NCBI GenBank assembly: GCA_001464715.1
Contig: LNDT01000005.1
Location: 1 to 64,000 of the forward strand
Source of the DNA: Bdellovibrionales bacterium Ga0074137
GTDB taxonomy: Bacteria > Bdellovibrionota > Bdellovibrionia > Bdellovibrionales > JAMPXM01
Length of the DNA stretch: 64,000 bases
Direction of reading: 5' to 3'
Shown: positions 16,307 through 24,596 of the stretch, in pieces
Position numbering within the stretch: position 1 is the first letter of the stretch
Layout: each line of letters begins with the position of its first letter
Made by a program: the position numbers and the translations under genes
The notes under the pieces: generated by a model
The model's database searches: none
What the model was told of the DNA's origin: nothing
The model's input: only the letters and a program-made list of their open reading frames with translations

Positions 16307-16972
16307 TTACAGTTCGAACGGCATGGAGACGCTGGCGATCCATGAGCTTGCAGTCATGTTGACGCCGCTCAGTCTTTCGCCCGGATTGAAGGGCCCGAGC
16401 TGCTCAAGCGTCACTTGGTCGTACTTGAGATTTTGGTACTCAAGATTTACGCTGACGATCGCCACTCGGAATCCGGCACCGACCCGGTATCCGTGAGCTT
16501 TGTCGAACTTAAGATCTGTCCCCGAACTTGCATTCGGATTCAGCTCTCCACCAAGAATGTAGGAGCCCCAAACGCGAAGACCAACGATCGGCGTTTGAAC
16601 ACCGACAACAGGTCCCCAGTTGGTCGCCGTCGATGTCGCATCGTAAGCGACGGCTGAGTCCTTAAACTGCGGCATCGAGTAACGTCCGTCGACTCCGAGG
16701 AATACGATCTCCATTATATGGAAGCCGAGCCGGGCGCCAATTCCCAAACCGTTGCTGCTTCCTGTCGAGTCCGACAGCGGTGAAGGATAATTAACTTTTG
16801 TTTCCCCGCGCTCATACGTGATCGCTGGTTCAACAAACAGTCCGGCGCCTTCAGCGTTGGCTGCTGTACTTGTGATCGACAGAAGCATAAAGACAACAAG
16901 TGTCAGTGCTGTCGCGAAAAGTTCTTTGACGGATCGATTTTTGATATTGTGGCGTGTTGTTGGTGTTTTCAT
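16307..16972 (-). CDS. Outer-membrane beta-barrel protein, 221 aa
   Basis: The protein has a signal peptide of about 40 residues (ending ANA). About eight amphipathic strands follow (GLFVEPAITYERGETKV, SNGLGIGARLGFHIMEIVFL, GVQTPIVGLRVWGSYILGG, GYRVGAGFRVAIVSVNLEYQ), ending SMPFEL. The size and strand number fit the eight-stranded OmpW/OmpX-like small barrels. Its start lies 2 bases past the stop of the small secreted protein at 16975, and it lies 24 bases before the OmpA/DUF4398 gene. Confidence 0.8.
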   Translation of the reverse strand: MKTPTTRHNIKNRSVKELFATALTLVVFMLLSITSTAANAEGAGLFVEPAITYERGETKVNYPSPLSDSTGSSNGLGIGARLGFHIMEIVFLGVDGRYSMPQFKDSAVAYDATSTATNWGPVVGVQTPIVGLRVWGSYILGGELNPNASSGTDLKFDKAHGYRVGAGFRVAIVSVNLEYQNLKYDQVTLEQLGPFNPGERLSGVNMTASSWIASVSMPFEL

Positions 16973-16974
16973 TT

Positions 16975-17259
16975 CTAATCCACCTTGTTTTTAAGCTCTG
17001 AGGCTTTTGCTGCGGCGTCATCGGTAAGACCCTTTGCTTTGCTTCCGACTTTTTTCGCGGCGCACTCCATTTTTCCGTTCACCATTTCGCAGGCTTTATC
17101 CTTCACGTTGCGATAGCCGCGCTTAGTTGAATTTACAGCCTTGTCCGTCATGACTTCAGCTTTTTCCATTGTTGATTCTTCAGCGTGCGAAACTACACCG
17201 ATCGTAAGGCCAAGAGCGAGGGAGAGAGCGAGATGTGAAAACTTAGGTTTGAATTTCAT
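16975..17259 (-). CDS. Small secreted helical protein, 94 aa
   Basis: A signal peptide (MKFKPKFSHLALSLALGLTIGVVSHA) is followed by a Lys/Ala-rich amphipathic helix region (STMEKAEVMTDKAVNSTKRG, then AAKKVGSKAKGLTDDAAAKA). One Cys pair (KACEMVNGKMECA) may form a disulfide loop. The composition recalls LEA/YtfJ-like stress proteins and the 93-residue protein at 50510, but no family was recognised. It has a ribosome binding site AAGGA 6 bases before the ATG. Confidence 0.75.
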   Translation of the reverse strand: MKFKPKFSHLALSLALGLTIGVVSHAEESTMEKAEVMTDKAVNSTKRGYRNVKDKACEMVNGKMECAAKKVGSKAKGLTDDAAAKASELKNKVD

Positions 17260-17303
17260 GTTGTTCCTTCTTCATATTGTCGAATATTTGTCGAAACTGT
17301 TTT

Positions 17304-17486
17304 CTAGAGCAGTCGTTTGTTTCTTCGACCAGAAACAAGACTCGTCACCAAAGATATAGCGGCAAGAATCAGGAATACGAAAAGAAGGATCTTTCCAATT
17401 TCCACTGACAGGCCTGCAATATTGTTGGCACCCAGCACATAAGCGATGATTGCAATGATAAAAAACGAAATAGCTGCTCGAATCAT
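17304..17486 (-). CDS. DUF1328 small membrane protein (YtjA-like)
   Basis: A 60-residue protein of two membrane segments (AAISFFIIAIIAYVLGANNI, then IGKILLFVFLILAAISLVTS) ending in a basic tail, which is the full DUF1328 pattern. Such proteins are common in stress-related clusters and have no known biochemical role. ATG 17486 was preferred to a 13-codon longer start because the family begins MIRAA and a GGAGG site precedes it. It leads the operon that continues to 14888. Confidence 0.88.
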   Translation of the reverse strand: MIRAAISFFIIAIIAYVLGANNIAGLSVEIGKILLFVFLILAAISLVTSLVSGRRNKRLL

Positions 17487-17553
17487 TTTGAACCTCCATA
17501 AATTGATTTCGGAATCAAGACACACAAACGCATCTGAATCTCATTCACTGTTT

Positions 17554-17569
17554 AGCAATTCCAAAGCCG
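17554..17569 (-). promoter_or_regulatory. Sigma54 promoter candidate upstream of DUF1328 operon
   Basis: Reads CGGCTTTGGAATTGCT on the minus strand. It keeps GGC at -24 and TTGCT at -12 with the exact sigma54 spacing but lacks the ACG following TGGC. The expected start, about 17542, leaves a leader of about 55 bases. This is weaker than the match at 19943; support comes from the adjacent sigma54 activator gene. Confidence 0.45.
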
Positions 17570-17716
17570 TAAACAGAGTTTGCCTAATCGTCGACACAGC
17601 ATCTGAGTTAAGAGCGTACGAATTGTGAACGAGTGGTTGTGGAGTTTTCGAACTTGCGCTAAGAATGTGTTAAGACATTTTCGAGAATTAGAATTTAAAA
17701 AGGTAGGTCGATAGTG

Positions 17717-19162
17717 ATGACTCAATTCAAAAAACCCCACGTCGTGATCGTGGATGATGATGAAGAAGTCCAGAATCAGATTTCGACGTTCTTCGAAGCT
17801 CGCTCTTTCAAAGTGTCGAAATTCTCAGATGGAGAGACGACGCTGGAAGCATGGGTCGAAGACGGTAACAGCTGGGATGTTGTCGTCAGTGATTTGCATT
17901 TGCCCCGTATGGCAGGAGCTGAATTCACCGACAATATTCACAAGCTAGATCCCGAGCTCCCGGTTATTTTCATTGCAAATCCGAACTCTGCCGAAACAGC
18001 TGCGGAAATGATTGGCCGAGGCGCCTATGATTTTCTCGTCAACCCAATCTATTTTCCGCAGCTTCTGATCTCTGTTGAACGAGCGATGAAACTCAAGACG
18101 CTGAAAGGTGACATCACTTCACTTCGTGAAGTCGTTAAGACCTCGACCCGTTCACCGAACGGAATCATCGGACGAAGCCCGAACTTTCTGGCCGCGCTTG
18201 AAATTGCAAAACGTGTGGCTCCAAGTAACGCCAACATTCTCGTGACGGGTGAGAGCGGAACGGGAAAAGAAGTCTTCGCGCGCTACATCCACCGCGAAAG
18301 TCCGCGCGCGAAAGGTCCTTTCATCGCGATCAACTGCTCAGCGATTCCCGGGGCACTTTTAGAGAGTGAACTTTTCGGTCATGCGAAAGGTTCCTTCACG
18401 GGCGCGATTGAAAAGAAAGTCGGTCTTTTTGAAGAAGCCCAAGACGGAACTTTGTTTCTAGATGAAATCGGAGATCTAAGTCCTAGCCTTCAAGCAAAAC
18501 TTCTTCGTGTTCTACAAGAGAAGAAAATTCGTAGAGTCGGTGAAAATCAGCATCGTGAGATAAATGCGCGAATTATCTCTGCAACACACAAGGATTTAGC
18601 CGTTGAAATCGCAAACGATAATTTTCGGGAGGATTTATTTTACCGCCTGAGCGTTATCCCGCTTGTGATTCCACCTCTGAGAGACCGAGTTGAAGATATT
18701 ATGCCGCTGGCTGAGTGCTTTCTAAAACGGTTTTCTCTAGAGAACGGATCTCCGGCGAGATACTTCTCAAAAGACGCCGTGAAGTATTGTCTCTCGAATC
18801 CGTGGCGAGGAAACGTGCGGGAACTCGAAAATGCTGTTGAACGCGCTGTGATCCTTTCGACGAAACCTGAAGTGTGCGTGGGCGACTTCGGACCTTCGCT
18901 GCTCGAGTTTATCAGTGATTCCGTGAGCCGCGTCGAGAAAGAGGCTTCGGATGAAGCCTCAGAGACGGCCTCTGGTTCTGGATTGAATCGTGGTGGTGGC
19001 CACAAATTTGATCTCGTCTTCGATGGCCATCTTCCGACGCTGCAAGATGTGACACAGAAGTACATTGAATTTGCTGTGACGTTCAATGGCGGTGCAAAAG
19101 ACCGAACGGCCCGAGATTTGGGGATTGATCGAAAAACCCTCTATAAGCGGCTTCAAGTCTAA
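17717..19162 (+). CDS. Sigma54-dependent response regulator (NtrC family) with atypical receiver
   Basis: A three-domain activator of 481 residues. The receiver (1-120) has the acidic pair (VIVDDDEE) and phosphoacceptor Asp59 (VVVSDLHLPRM). However, the switch Thr/Ser is Ala87 (VIFIAN) and the invariant Lys is Asn109 (DFLVNP). The AAA+ domain (about 150-385) is intact: Walker A GESGTGKE, the sigma54-contacting loop GSFTGA, Walker B LFLDEIGDL and the DLFYRLSVIPL block. A Fis-type helix-turn-helix closes the protein (TARDLGIDRKTLYKRL). No partner histidine kinase is nearby. It lies between two minus-strand operons with sigma54-like promoters, the likely targets. Confidence 0.95.
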   Translation: MTQFKKPHVVIVDDDEEVQNQISTFFEARSFKVSKFSDGETTLEAWVEDGNSWDVVVSDLHLPRMAGAEFTDNIHKLDPELPVIFIANPNSAETAAEMIGRGAYDFLVNPIYFPQLLISVERAMKLKTLKGDITSLREVVKTSTRSPNGIIGRSPNFLAALEIAKRVAPSNANILVTGESGTGKEVFARYIHRESPRAKGPFIAINCSAIPGALLESELFGHAKGSFTGAIEKKVGLFEEAQDGTLFLDEIGDLSPSLQAKLLRVLQEKKIRRVGENQHREINARIISATHKDLAVEIANDNFREDLFYRLSVIPLVIPPLRDRVEDIMPLAECFLKRFSLENGSPARYFSKDAVKYCLSNPWRGNVRELENAVERAVILSTKPEVCVGDFGPSLLEFISDSVSRVEKEASDEASETASGSGLNRGGGHKFDLVFDGHLPTLQDVTQKYIEFAVTFNGGAKDRTARDLGIDRKTLYKRLQV

Positions 19163-19189
19163 GTGTTTTGGGCCTGATTCTTCGGGCCC

Positions 19190-19224
19190 CAAAAAAAATC
19201 CCGTGATCGACGTCGATCACAGGA
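19190..19224 (-). terminator. Intrinsic terminator of CsbD-DUF883 operon
   Basis: A perfect 18-bp palindrome, GTGATCGACGTCGATCAC (19203-19220), extended to 26 bp with one mismatch. On the minus strand it is followed directly by eight Ts. It lies 58 bases past the DUF883 stop codon. The adjoining GGGCC/GGCCC hairpin at about 19170-19190 may serve the plus-strand regulator gene, making the region a two-way terminator. Confidence 0.85.
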
Positions 19225-19281
19225 TAAAGTAGAATTGAGAAAGCGACCTCGGCGGACTAACGTCGCCGGGGATTTCGAAGC

Positions 19282-19581
19282 CTAATGCTTACGACGAAGC
19301 ATCATTGTCAAAATACTTCCAAGTGCAACGCCAGCTCCTGCGGCGTAAGCCACAGCGCGGAAGGGATGGTCTTCCACGTAAGTTCGTGTCGACTTCACGT
19401 ACGTGGTTGCTTTGTCAGAAACTTCCGACATCGCAGCGCCAATCTGATTTCCAGCGTCTTGAGTGAATTTTTCGACGCTCGTACCAAACGAAGCCATCGA
19501 AGTGTCGTGGTTTGCTCCGACAGAACCGCGTGAAGAGAGGCCGTTCAATTTTGATTCAGTATCTTTAGTAGTAATTGCCAT
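19282..19581 (-). CDS. DUF883 (ElaB/YqjD) family membrane-anchored protein
   Basis: A 99-residue protein with a helical N-terminal two-thirds (SVEKFTQDAGNQIGAAMSEV, KATTYVKSTRTYVED). It ends in the typical C-terminal anchor HPFRAVAYAAGAGVALGSIL with the basic end MMLRRKH. This is the layout of the ElaB/YqjD/DUF883 family, which in enterobacteria are inner-membrane proteins that bind ribosomes in stationary phase. It is 48 bases downstream of csbD-like, in the same operon. Confidence 0.85.
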   Translation of the reverse strand: MAITTKDTESKLNGLSSRGSVGANHDTSMASFGTSVEKFTQDAGNQIGAAMSEVSDKATTYVKSTRTYVEDHPFRAVAYAAGAGVALGSILTMMLRRKH

Positions 19582-19629
19582 GGGGTGATTCCTTTTTTTT
19601 TGCGTCTGATTTTGCAGTGAGAACAGGCT

Positions 19630-19884
19630 TTACGACTTGAGGTTCTTTTTCATACCATCAGTGACGGAATCTCGAGCGCCTTCAAAACGCTTTACGATGT
19701 CTGAGTACTTCTTATCGAACTGATCTTTGTTCTCGCCGTACTTTTGTTGCACAAGACCTGCGATCGCCTTCGCATCACCTTTGGTTTGGTCGAGTTCGTC
19801 GGAAGTAAGTTTACCCCAAGCTTTCTGAACCTCGCCCTTAATTTCAAGCCACTTACCTTTTACTGTGTCTTCGTTCATCGTCAT
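19630..19884 (-). CDS. CsbD-family stress protein
   Basis: The sequence TVKGKWLEIKGEVQKAWGKL followed by TSDELDQTKGDAKAIAGLVQ is the defining CsbD repeat-like motif. The C-terminal part adds about 30 charged residues. CsbD proteins are small hydrophilic general-stress proteins of unknown mechanism. The ATG at 19884 is preferred to the one at 19878 because GGAG lies 5 bases upstream of it. A strong sigma54 promoter match lies about 60 bases upstream. Confidence 0.9.
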   Translation of the reverse strand: MTMNEDTVKGKWLEIKGEVQKAWGKLTSDELDQTKGDAKAIAGLVQQKYGENKDQFDKKYSDIVKRFEGARDSVTDGMKKNLKS

Positions 19885-19942
19885 TAGATCTCCTCAAGTT
19901 CGTCGCAAATAATTTTGCAGATCGTATTGCACCCAACTGCAG

Positions 19943-19958
19943 AGCAACACTCCGGCCA
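19943..19958 (-). promoter_or_regulatory. Sigma54 promoter upstream of CsbD-DUF883 operon
   Basis: Reads TGGCCGGAGTGTTGCT on the minus strand. It agrees with TGGCACG-N4-TTGCW at every position except two (C and G instead of A and C at positions 5-6). The predicted start is near 19931, leaving a leader of about 45 bases before the csbD-like ATG at 19884. The sigma54-type activator encoded 0.8 kb away is the obvious candidate regulator. Confidence 0.7.
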
Positions 19959-20062
19959 ACCGCAGAGTGCACTTCCTTCGAGTTGAGCGTGAGCGAGCGG
20001 GTTCAGTGCGGCTTTGAGGAACGTCTAAGTTCGAAAAGTCCACTTACTCGTGATGGGTCGTT

Positions 20063-21520
20063 TTATTTCTTAGCTGTGCTGCGCGAGAGGCTTGAGCCGA
20101 CCTTGGCTGCTCGAAAACCGAGCGATGCGAATCTCGCAGCAGGTGCGAGCATTAAAGCGGCAGGGCCCATGGCGAGAGAAATTTTAAATTCTCGGTCGGC
20201 TTTGTTGAGGCGATTGTAGTCGGTTGAATCATCCGCTGAAATCCGCGAGATGAACCGCTCGCGGGCATTTACCATCTCTGAATAGGTATAGACAGAATAC
20301 CCAAGGCCGCCGGCCACACCCACGGCCGCACCTGCTGCGACTTGCCCAGCGATGGGGAGTGCAAGGGAAGCGACGACAAGCGGTAGGCCGATCGCTAATG
20401 TATTTCCAAGTTTCCGACTTTCATTTACCTTTAGAAGAGAAGTCGCAAGTCCGCAGTCTTCGGGACTTTCTAAGAGCTCTGCTTCCACGTGACTGGTATA
20501 ATCGAGAAGTTTCAAACCGGCGGCGATACTGTCATGCCGACTTCCGTCTTTCGATATTTCCTTGATGGCGTTTTCAGCGGTAGCGCGGTCACTCCGAAGG
20601 TGCTCCCTCATTTTTGAGATGGCCCGCGCGACGTCGAGTTCACTTGAATACGACTGCGAGAGATATTGAAGAATTGGATTTCGACTTAAGAGTTCGACAT
20701 ACGTTAGTCCGTTGGTGAATCTTGCTGCGAGAAGTCCATCGTTTTCAAACTTTGCAGCGTCTTCTGGCTTTACTCTCTTCTCTCGGACTTCCAAGGCCGT
20801 CGCTTCACGCATCTCGGCTTTGTATTCATTTAGGATATCGCCGGCCACGATAATTTCGCTGAAGTTGAGTCTCGACCAGTCGACCTCTTTATGTGTTCCC
20901 AAAGAATCCAATTTTGAATTGAGTTTGGGTTTTGCTTTTTTCATGAGTGTCGCGGCTTGTCCGGTTGTTTGCGCCAGAGCAAGATTGATTCGAGCTTTTT
21001 TGACGAGGGGAGTGAGTTCGTTTTTGAACCAGGCTTCGGTATCGCGGCAGCCGATATCTATCTTAGGAAGGCGTCCCGTGAGGCAGTCTTCGCGCACCGA
21101 AAGCTTCAGTTCTTCAGCTTCCATCGATTCGAGAATTCGCTTTCCTACGCGCTTTAAAAAATCATTGGAGCTGCGTCCTTTGGAGTCTTGTGATGGTATG
21201 ACTCGCTGAAAAAGTCCCGTCTTCGGTCGTCCAGTAAGGAGGCGCGGATCTTGGCAAGCCTTTGTGAAAATAGATTCTTCGTGGGGCTTTGACGCCTCTG
21301 AAGTTGCATTTGAGATCTGATGAAGTTGGGTGGCGAATTCATTTGAAGAAATGTGTCCGGGCTCTGTTTCGCAGAAACCATAGAACTCATCAGCACTGGC
21401 AACAGGTGCGCCCACAGTAAAATGGATAAGTGAGCTTAACAAAAGAGAAAATGCAAAAGCCGAAGCTTTTGGAAGCTGCTCTCTCTTCAGCTCTCTCATT
21501 TGAGCTTTCGAATTTGCCAT
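20063..21520 (-). CDS. Large exported hypothetical protein with membrane hairpin
   Basis: The 485-residue protein has a long N-terminal signal (hydrophobic core ASAFAFSLLLSSLIHF, ending ASA). A mainly helical periplasmic region of about 340 residues follows. Near residues 370-415 is a hydrophobic hairpin (IGLPLVVASLALPIAGQVAA, then GVAGGLGYSVY), and another hydrophobic stretch lies close to the end (LAMGPAALMLAPAARFASLG). Cysteines are few and scattered. I do not recognise a family. It is on the same strand as clpP, which lies upstream, separated by 63 bases. Confidence 0.75.
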   Translation of the reverse strand: MANSKAQMRELKREQLPKASAFAFSLLLSSLIHFTVGAPVASADEFYGFCETEPGHISSNEFATQLHQISNATSEASKPHEESIFTKACQDPRLLTGRPKTGLFQRVIPSQDSKGRSSNDFLKRVGKRILESMEAEELKLSVREDCLTGRLPKIDIGCRDTEAWFKNELTPLVKKARINLALAQTTGQAATLMKKAKPKLNSKLDSLGTHKEVDWSRLNFSEIIVAGDILNEYKAEMREATALEVREKRVKPEDAAKFENDGLLAARFTNGLTYVELLSRNPILQYLSQSYSSELDVARAISKMREHLRSDRATAENAIKEISKDGSRHDSIAAGLKLLDYTSHVEAELLESPEDCGLATSLLKVNESRKLGNTLAIGLPLVVASLALPIAGQVAAGAAVGVAGGLGYSVYTYSEMVNARERFISRISADDSTDYNRLNKADREFKISLAMGPAALMLAPAARFASLGFRAAKVGSSLSRSTAKK

Positions 21521-21583
21521 ATGAAACTTGTCGGATTTTCCCGCCGCAAATTAGCGTCGGCGGGGTCGAGACTGGACCAAGAT

Positions 21584-22213
21584 CTACTTCAGATCTTTGA
21601 GCTCGGATCTATTGGTGATGATCTTGTGAATCAGACCAAACTCTTTGGCCTGCGGAGGGTTAAGCCAAGTATCTCGGTCGAGGGCTTTTTTGATATCCTC
21701 GACCGTACGGCCACACTCTTGGGCATAGAGATCGATGATTCGATTCTTAGTTTCAATCAGATCGCGAGCGTGGATCGCGATGTCCGACGCCGATCCCGTG
21801 AGTCCGCCGCTCATGAGCGGTTGGTGAACGAGAAATTTTGAATTTGGGAAAGCGTAGCGATCTTCTTTTTTCGAGCACAAAGAAATGATCGAACCCATGC
21901 TGGCGGCGAGGCCAGTAACGACTGTGACAACTTTTGGTCGAATAAATCGCGCCGTATCGAAAATCGAAAAGCCCGAATAAACTTCGCCACCAGGGCAGTT
22001 GATAAAGAGATACACGGGTGCTTCGGCGTCAGCGCGCTCGAGAGCAAGAAGTTTCGCACAAACAGCGTGGGCGAGACGCGCATCGACAGGCGCATAAATC
22101 ATCACGATGCGAGCTGCAAAAAGTTCCAGTTCGATAGGATTAGGAAGTCCCTTCTCACCCTTGGGTTCTTTTTTCTCTTGCGGCTCATCATCGTTCAAAA
22201 AAATCGACTGCAT
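21584..22213 (-). CDS. clpP: ATP-dependent Clp protease proteolytic subunit
   Basis: A ClpP serine peptidase of 209 residues. The catalytic triad is complete: Ser105 in GLAASMGS, His130 in FLVHQP and Asp181 in DRDTWL. The INCPGGEV segment that forms the substrate channel is also present. The N-terminus has a charged extension of about 25 residues (DDEPQEKKEPKGEKG) before the usual start of the fold, unusual for ClpP and possibly a propeptide. No clpX or clpA lies in the window, so this may be a second, stand-alone copy. ATG 22213 is chosen over the GTG three bases upstream because GGAG then lies 5 bases away. Confidence 0.93.
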   Translation of the reverse strand: MQSIFLNDDEPQEKKEPKGEKGLPNPIELELFAARIVMIYAPVDARLAHAVCAKLLALERADAEAPVYLFINCPGGEVYSGFSIFDTARFIRPKVVTVVTGLAASMGSIISLCSKKEDRYAFPNSKFLVHQPLMSGGLTGSASDIAIHARDLIETKNRIIDLYAQECGRTVEDIKKALDRDTWLNPPQAKEFGLIHKIITNRSELKDLK

Positions 22214-22341
22214 CACGTCTCCAAAACTGTCGTTCGAAAAATCTTAGCCGTCACACCCGTGTCGGCGCTCGGTGGACCGAGCTCGGAACTGCTCCAAATA
22301 GAATGCGCGCGCACTGATGCGAAGTCAGCTTTGATGTTGAG

Positions 22342-23058
22342 CTAGATCGAAATGCCTAGCCATTCGACGAGCGCGGTCGAGCCCCATACGGTGGCCATGG
22401 TTAGTGCCGTCCAGTAAGCGATGTTGACGAAAACAGCCGCAACTGAGACCCAAAAAAGTCTTCGACTGGCGAACAGAACTGCAAGGGAAGCGAACAGACA
22501 TAGCCACGCTGGCGCAGCATTCGAGAACGGAATCGGAAGAGGAAGAGCCAACAGCACGCCGTGGATTGCGATCATGAGCCCTAAAAAGCGAGTGATTGAA
22601 TCGCTCAGATTAACGTTCGATTCAGACTTCAAGTAAGGCTTTAACATTACTTCAAATCTCGCCAAAAACTCGGCCGCTTTCAAAACACTATCGGCCGGAA
22701 GATTGACGGCGGCCAATCTCTTCGGAAGCAATACTTTTTTGCCAAGAAGAAGTCCGACACCAGAAACAGCAATCGTAAGACCTGCCGGCGTGGACAGACC
22801 AAAAAGAGGGATCGGTTGTAAGAAAGGGAGCGTAAGGAGCGCTGCAGCAAGTGACGGTCCCTGAGCCCCGACAGCCTCTAGGAGTTCACCGAGAGAAATC
22901 TTGTCTCTCCCAAAAGAAAGGTACGAAAGCTTCAGTGTTGCTTCAGCAAGTGGATCGCGTGCTGCTTTCGGCGAAACAGTGGGTGAATCAGTGGGTGAAT
23001 CAGAGGGCGAATCGGAAACGGAAATGTCGGTACGAGTCACAATCTTTTGAATCTCCAT
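22342..23058 (-). CDS. ExoD-like exopolysaccharide-associated membrane protein
   Basis: A 238-residue membrane protein. After a Ser-Asp-Pro-rich N-terminus (SDSPSDSPTDSPTVSP, encoded by an imperfect 12-bp tandem repeat) comes the ExoD family pattern: LGELLEAVGAQGPSLAAALL, then LPFLQPIPLFGLSTPAGLTI. Three or four further membrane segments follow. ExoD homologues are named after a Rhizobium gene affecting exopolysaccharide and alkali tolerance; the biochemical function is unknown. It lies upstream of clpP on the same strand, 128 bases away. Confidence 0.8.
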   Translation of the reverse strand: MEIQKIVTRTDISVSDSPSDSPTDSPTVSPKAARDPLAEATLKLSYLSFGRDKISLGELLEAVGAQGPSLAAALLTLPFLQPIPLFGLSTPAGLTIAVSGVGLLLGKKVLLPKRLAAVNLPADSVLKAAEFLARFEVMLKPYLKSESNVNLSDSITRFLGLMIAIHGVLLALPLPIPFSNAAPAWLCLFASLAVLFASRRLFWVSVAAVFVNIAYWTALTMATVWGSTALVEWLGISI

Positions 23059-23141
23059 TGGAATTATTAAAGACCTTAATAGGTTTCTTGGCGACTGACA
23101 CCTGTTCGAGGTAGTCCCAATGCGTTATCTCACTCGGGGGG

Positions 23142-24596
23142 GTGTTTGTGAATTTTAAGACTTTTGCCGCTGCATTGGCTTTTGTCGTTGGGGGAATTTT
23201 TGTCGTCGGTTCTATCGGCTGTTCAAAGGCTGATGACACTTTTCTCACGGGTCCGCAAAAACCATCCGCGCCTGCGCCCGACACCGTAGATCCTGACTCC
23301 ACAGATTCCGAAGACGAAAATTCCGCGGACACTGGGCCGGGAAATACTTCGAACGGAAACACTGATCCGGGTCCTGTAAGACCGCCGGTGACAGTGAAGC
23401 CCGACTACCGATTTTTTTGCGATGATGGCTACCCGCCGTATATCAGTTCAGTTTCTTCAAAAGCCTCTTCGTCGGGATTCGGCGCGGGACTTCGTGTCGG
23501 TCTTGCAAATTCCAACGGATCTTTTGATCCCAATGGTCCAGCTAACTTAGAGGAGCACCGGCTGCCTCAGTTGGTTTCAATTCCTGCGTTCGGTAAAGCA
23601 CGACTGCTTTTTTCGGCAAAACCTGTTGTGGGCGGCGGCCGAGTCGGACTTGGCCTTCGGAATGTTTACGTCGCCGACACAGACGTTTCGACAAGATCGG
23701 GTGTTGCGAAGAAGATCGCTCGCGAAATCGATGTGGACCCCTCACTTCAGGTTGTGGCCTCTCGCGAGGGGTACGGTCTTCGAACCTTTGGTGTCAGTGA
23801 TCAGGGAAAGTACCTTCTCATCGGGACCGTTGATGGCTATCAGCTGATGGACGCGGTCACATTGCAACCAATGGGCTCCGTGAAAGTAGGCGCGGCGTCA
23901 CGCAATGTGAATCCTTCGCTTCGCGAGAGCGACATGATTTTTTCAGTGACGAGGCTTGATGGATCGTTTGTTCAAACAACTCTTTTCTCACTCACCGCTG
24001 GTTCTTCGGGCCAGGTTCGAAGTTCAAAGACTTTGGAAACGGCAAGATCGCTTCGGCGTCCACTGATCGCGGTCAGCCCCGTATCAGGAGAAAGCTTCGC
24101 TGCCATTGATTCGAAAAATAAAATTCGGGTTGTTTCGAGCGGTGCGGTTCGGGCGTCGTCGTTTGAAGTTCAAAATCTGCCGAAAAAAGGAATGTTTTCT
24201 TCCGCAGCCGCATTTTGGCGCGATGGCGTGACCGGCACTCTTATGGCCGCGGTCGGTTTTGAGAATATCGAACGAGACCCGACGTCGGGAGTTTCGCTTC
24301 GTTACAAAATCGTACAAGTTTTTGTTCGCGTTCTCAGTCTTGATGAATCTAAAGTTTTAGCGATGACAGAGACTGAATTAGATTATCCACTGGAGGCGCG
24401 CCGCGTGATAGAATCGGGCGTTTTGGCTTCGCGCCGTGTCTCTCTAAAGGATCTTCGCAGCTCGCCCGATGGGCGTGAGGTCTTTGCTCTATTTCCAGGT
24501 GGCCTTTCGTCAGAAATATATCGGTTGAAAACGAATTCGTTTGATCGGGTCTCGCAATATGGTTGTGGCGAGTTTTCGATGGGAGTCGAGCCGTGA
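23142..24596 (+). CDS. Lipoprotein with beta-propeller-like repeats
   Basis: A 484-residue lipoprotein (signal ending SIGC) with an acidic, Pro/Thr-rich linker (residues about 35-85). The large domain has recurring blade-like strands (LLFSAKPVVGGGRVGLGLRN, YLLIGTVDGYQLMDAVTLQP, PLIAVSPVSGESFAAIDSKN). A propeller fold is inferred from this repetition; no specific family was recognised. The start may be GTG 23142 or GTG 23148. Its stop overlaps the start of the next gene (GTGA). It is the first gene of a four-gene outer-membrane operon with a TolC-like protein. Confidence 0.7.
   Translation: MFVNFKTFAAALAFVVGGIFVVGSIGCSKADDTFLTGPQKPSAPAPDTVDPDSTDSEDENSADTGPGNTSNGNTDPGPVRPPVTVKPDYRFFCDDGYPPYISSVSSKASSSGFGAGLRVGLANSNGSFDPNGPANLEEHRLPQLVSIPAFGKARLLFSAKPVVGGGRVGLGLRNVYVADTDVSTRSGVAKKIAREIDVDPSLQVVASREGYGLRTFGVSDQGKYLLIGTVDGYQLMDAVTLQPMGSVKVGAASRNVNPSLRESDMIFSVTRLDGSFVQTTLFSLTAGSSGQVRSSKTLETARSLRRPLIAVSPVSGESFAAIDSKNKIRVVSSGAVRASSFEVQNLPKKGMFSSAAAFWRDGVTGTLMAAVGFENIERDPTSGVSLRYKIVQVFVRVLSLDESKVLAMTETELDYPLEARRVIESGVLASRRVSLKDLRSSPDGREVFALFPGGLSSEIYRLKTNSFDRVSQYGCGEFSMGVEP

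Noticed and set aside
19203-19220. Perfect 18-bp palindrome as an operator of the sigma54 regulator
   Set aside because: It is followed by eight Ts on the minus strand, at the end of the CsbD-DUF883 operon, so a terminator explains it.
22979-23030. Imperfect 12-bp repeats at the ExoD-like start as regulatory DNA
   Set aside because: They lie inside the coding sequence and encode the Ser-Asp-Pro-rich N-terminus.
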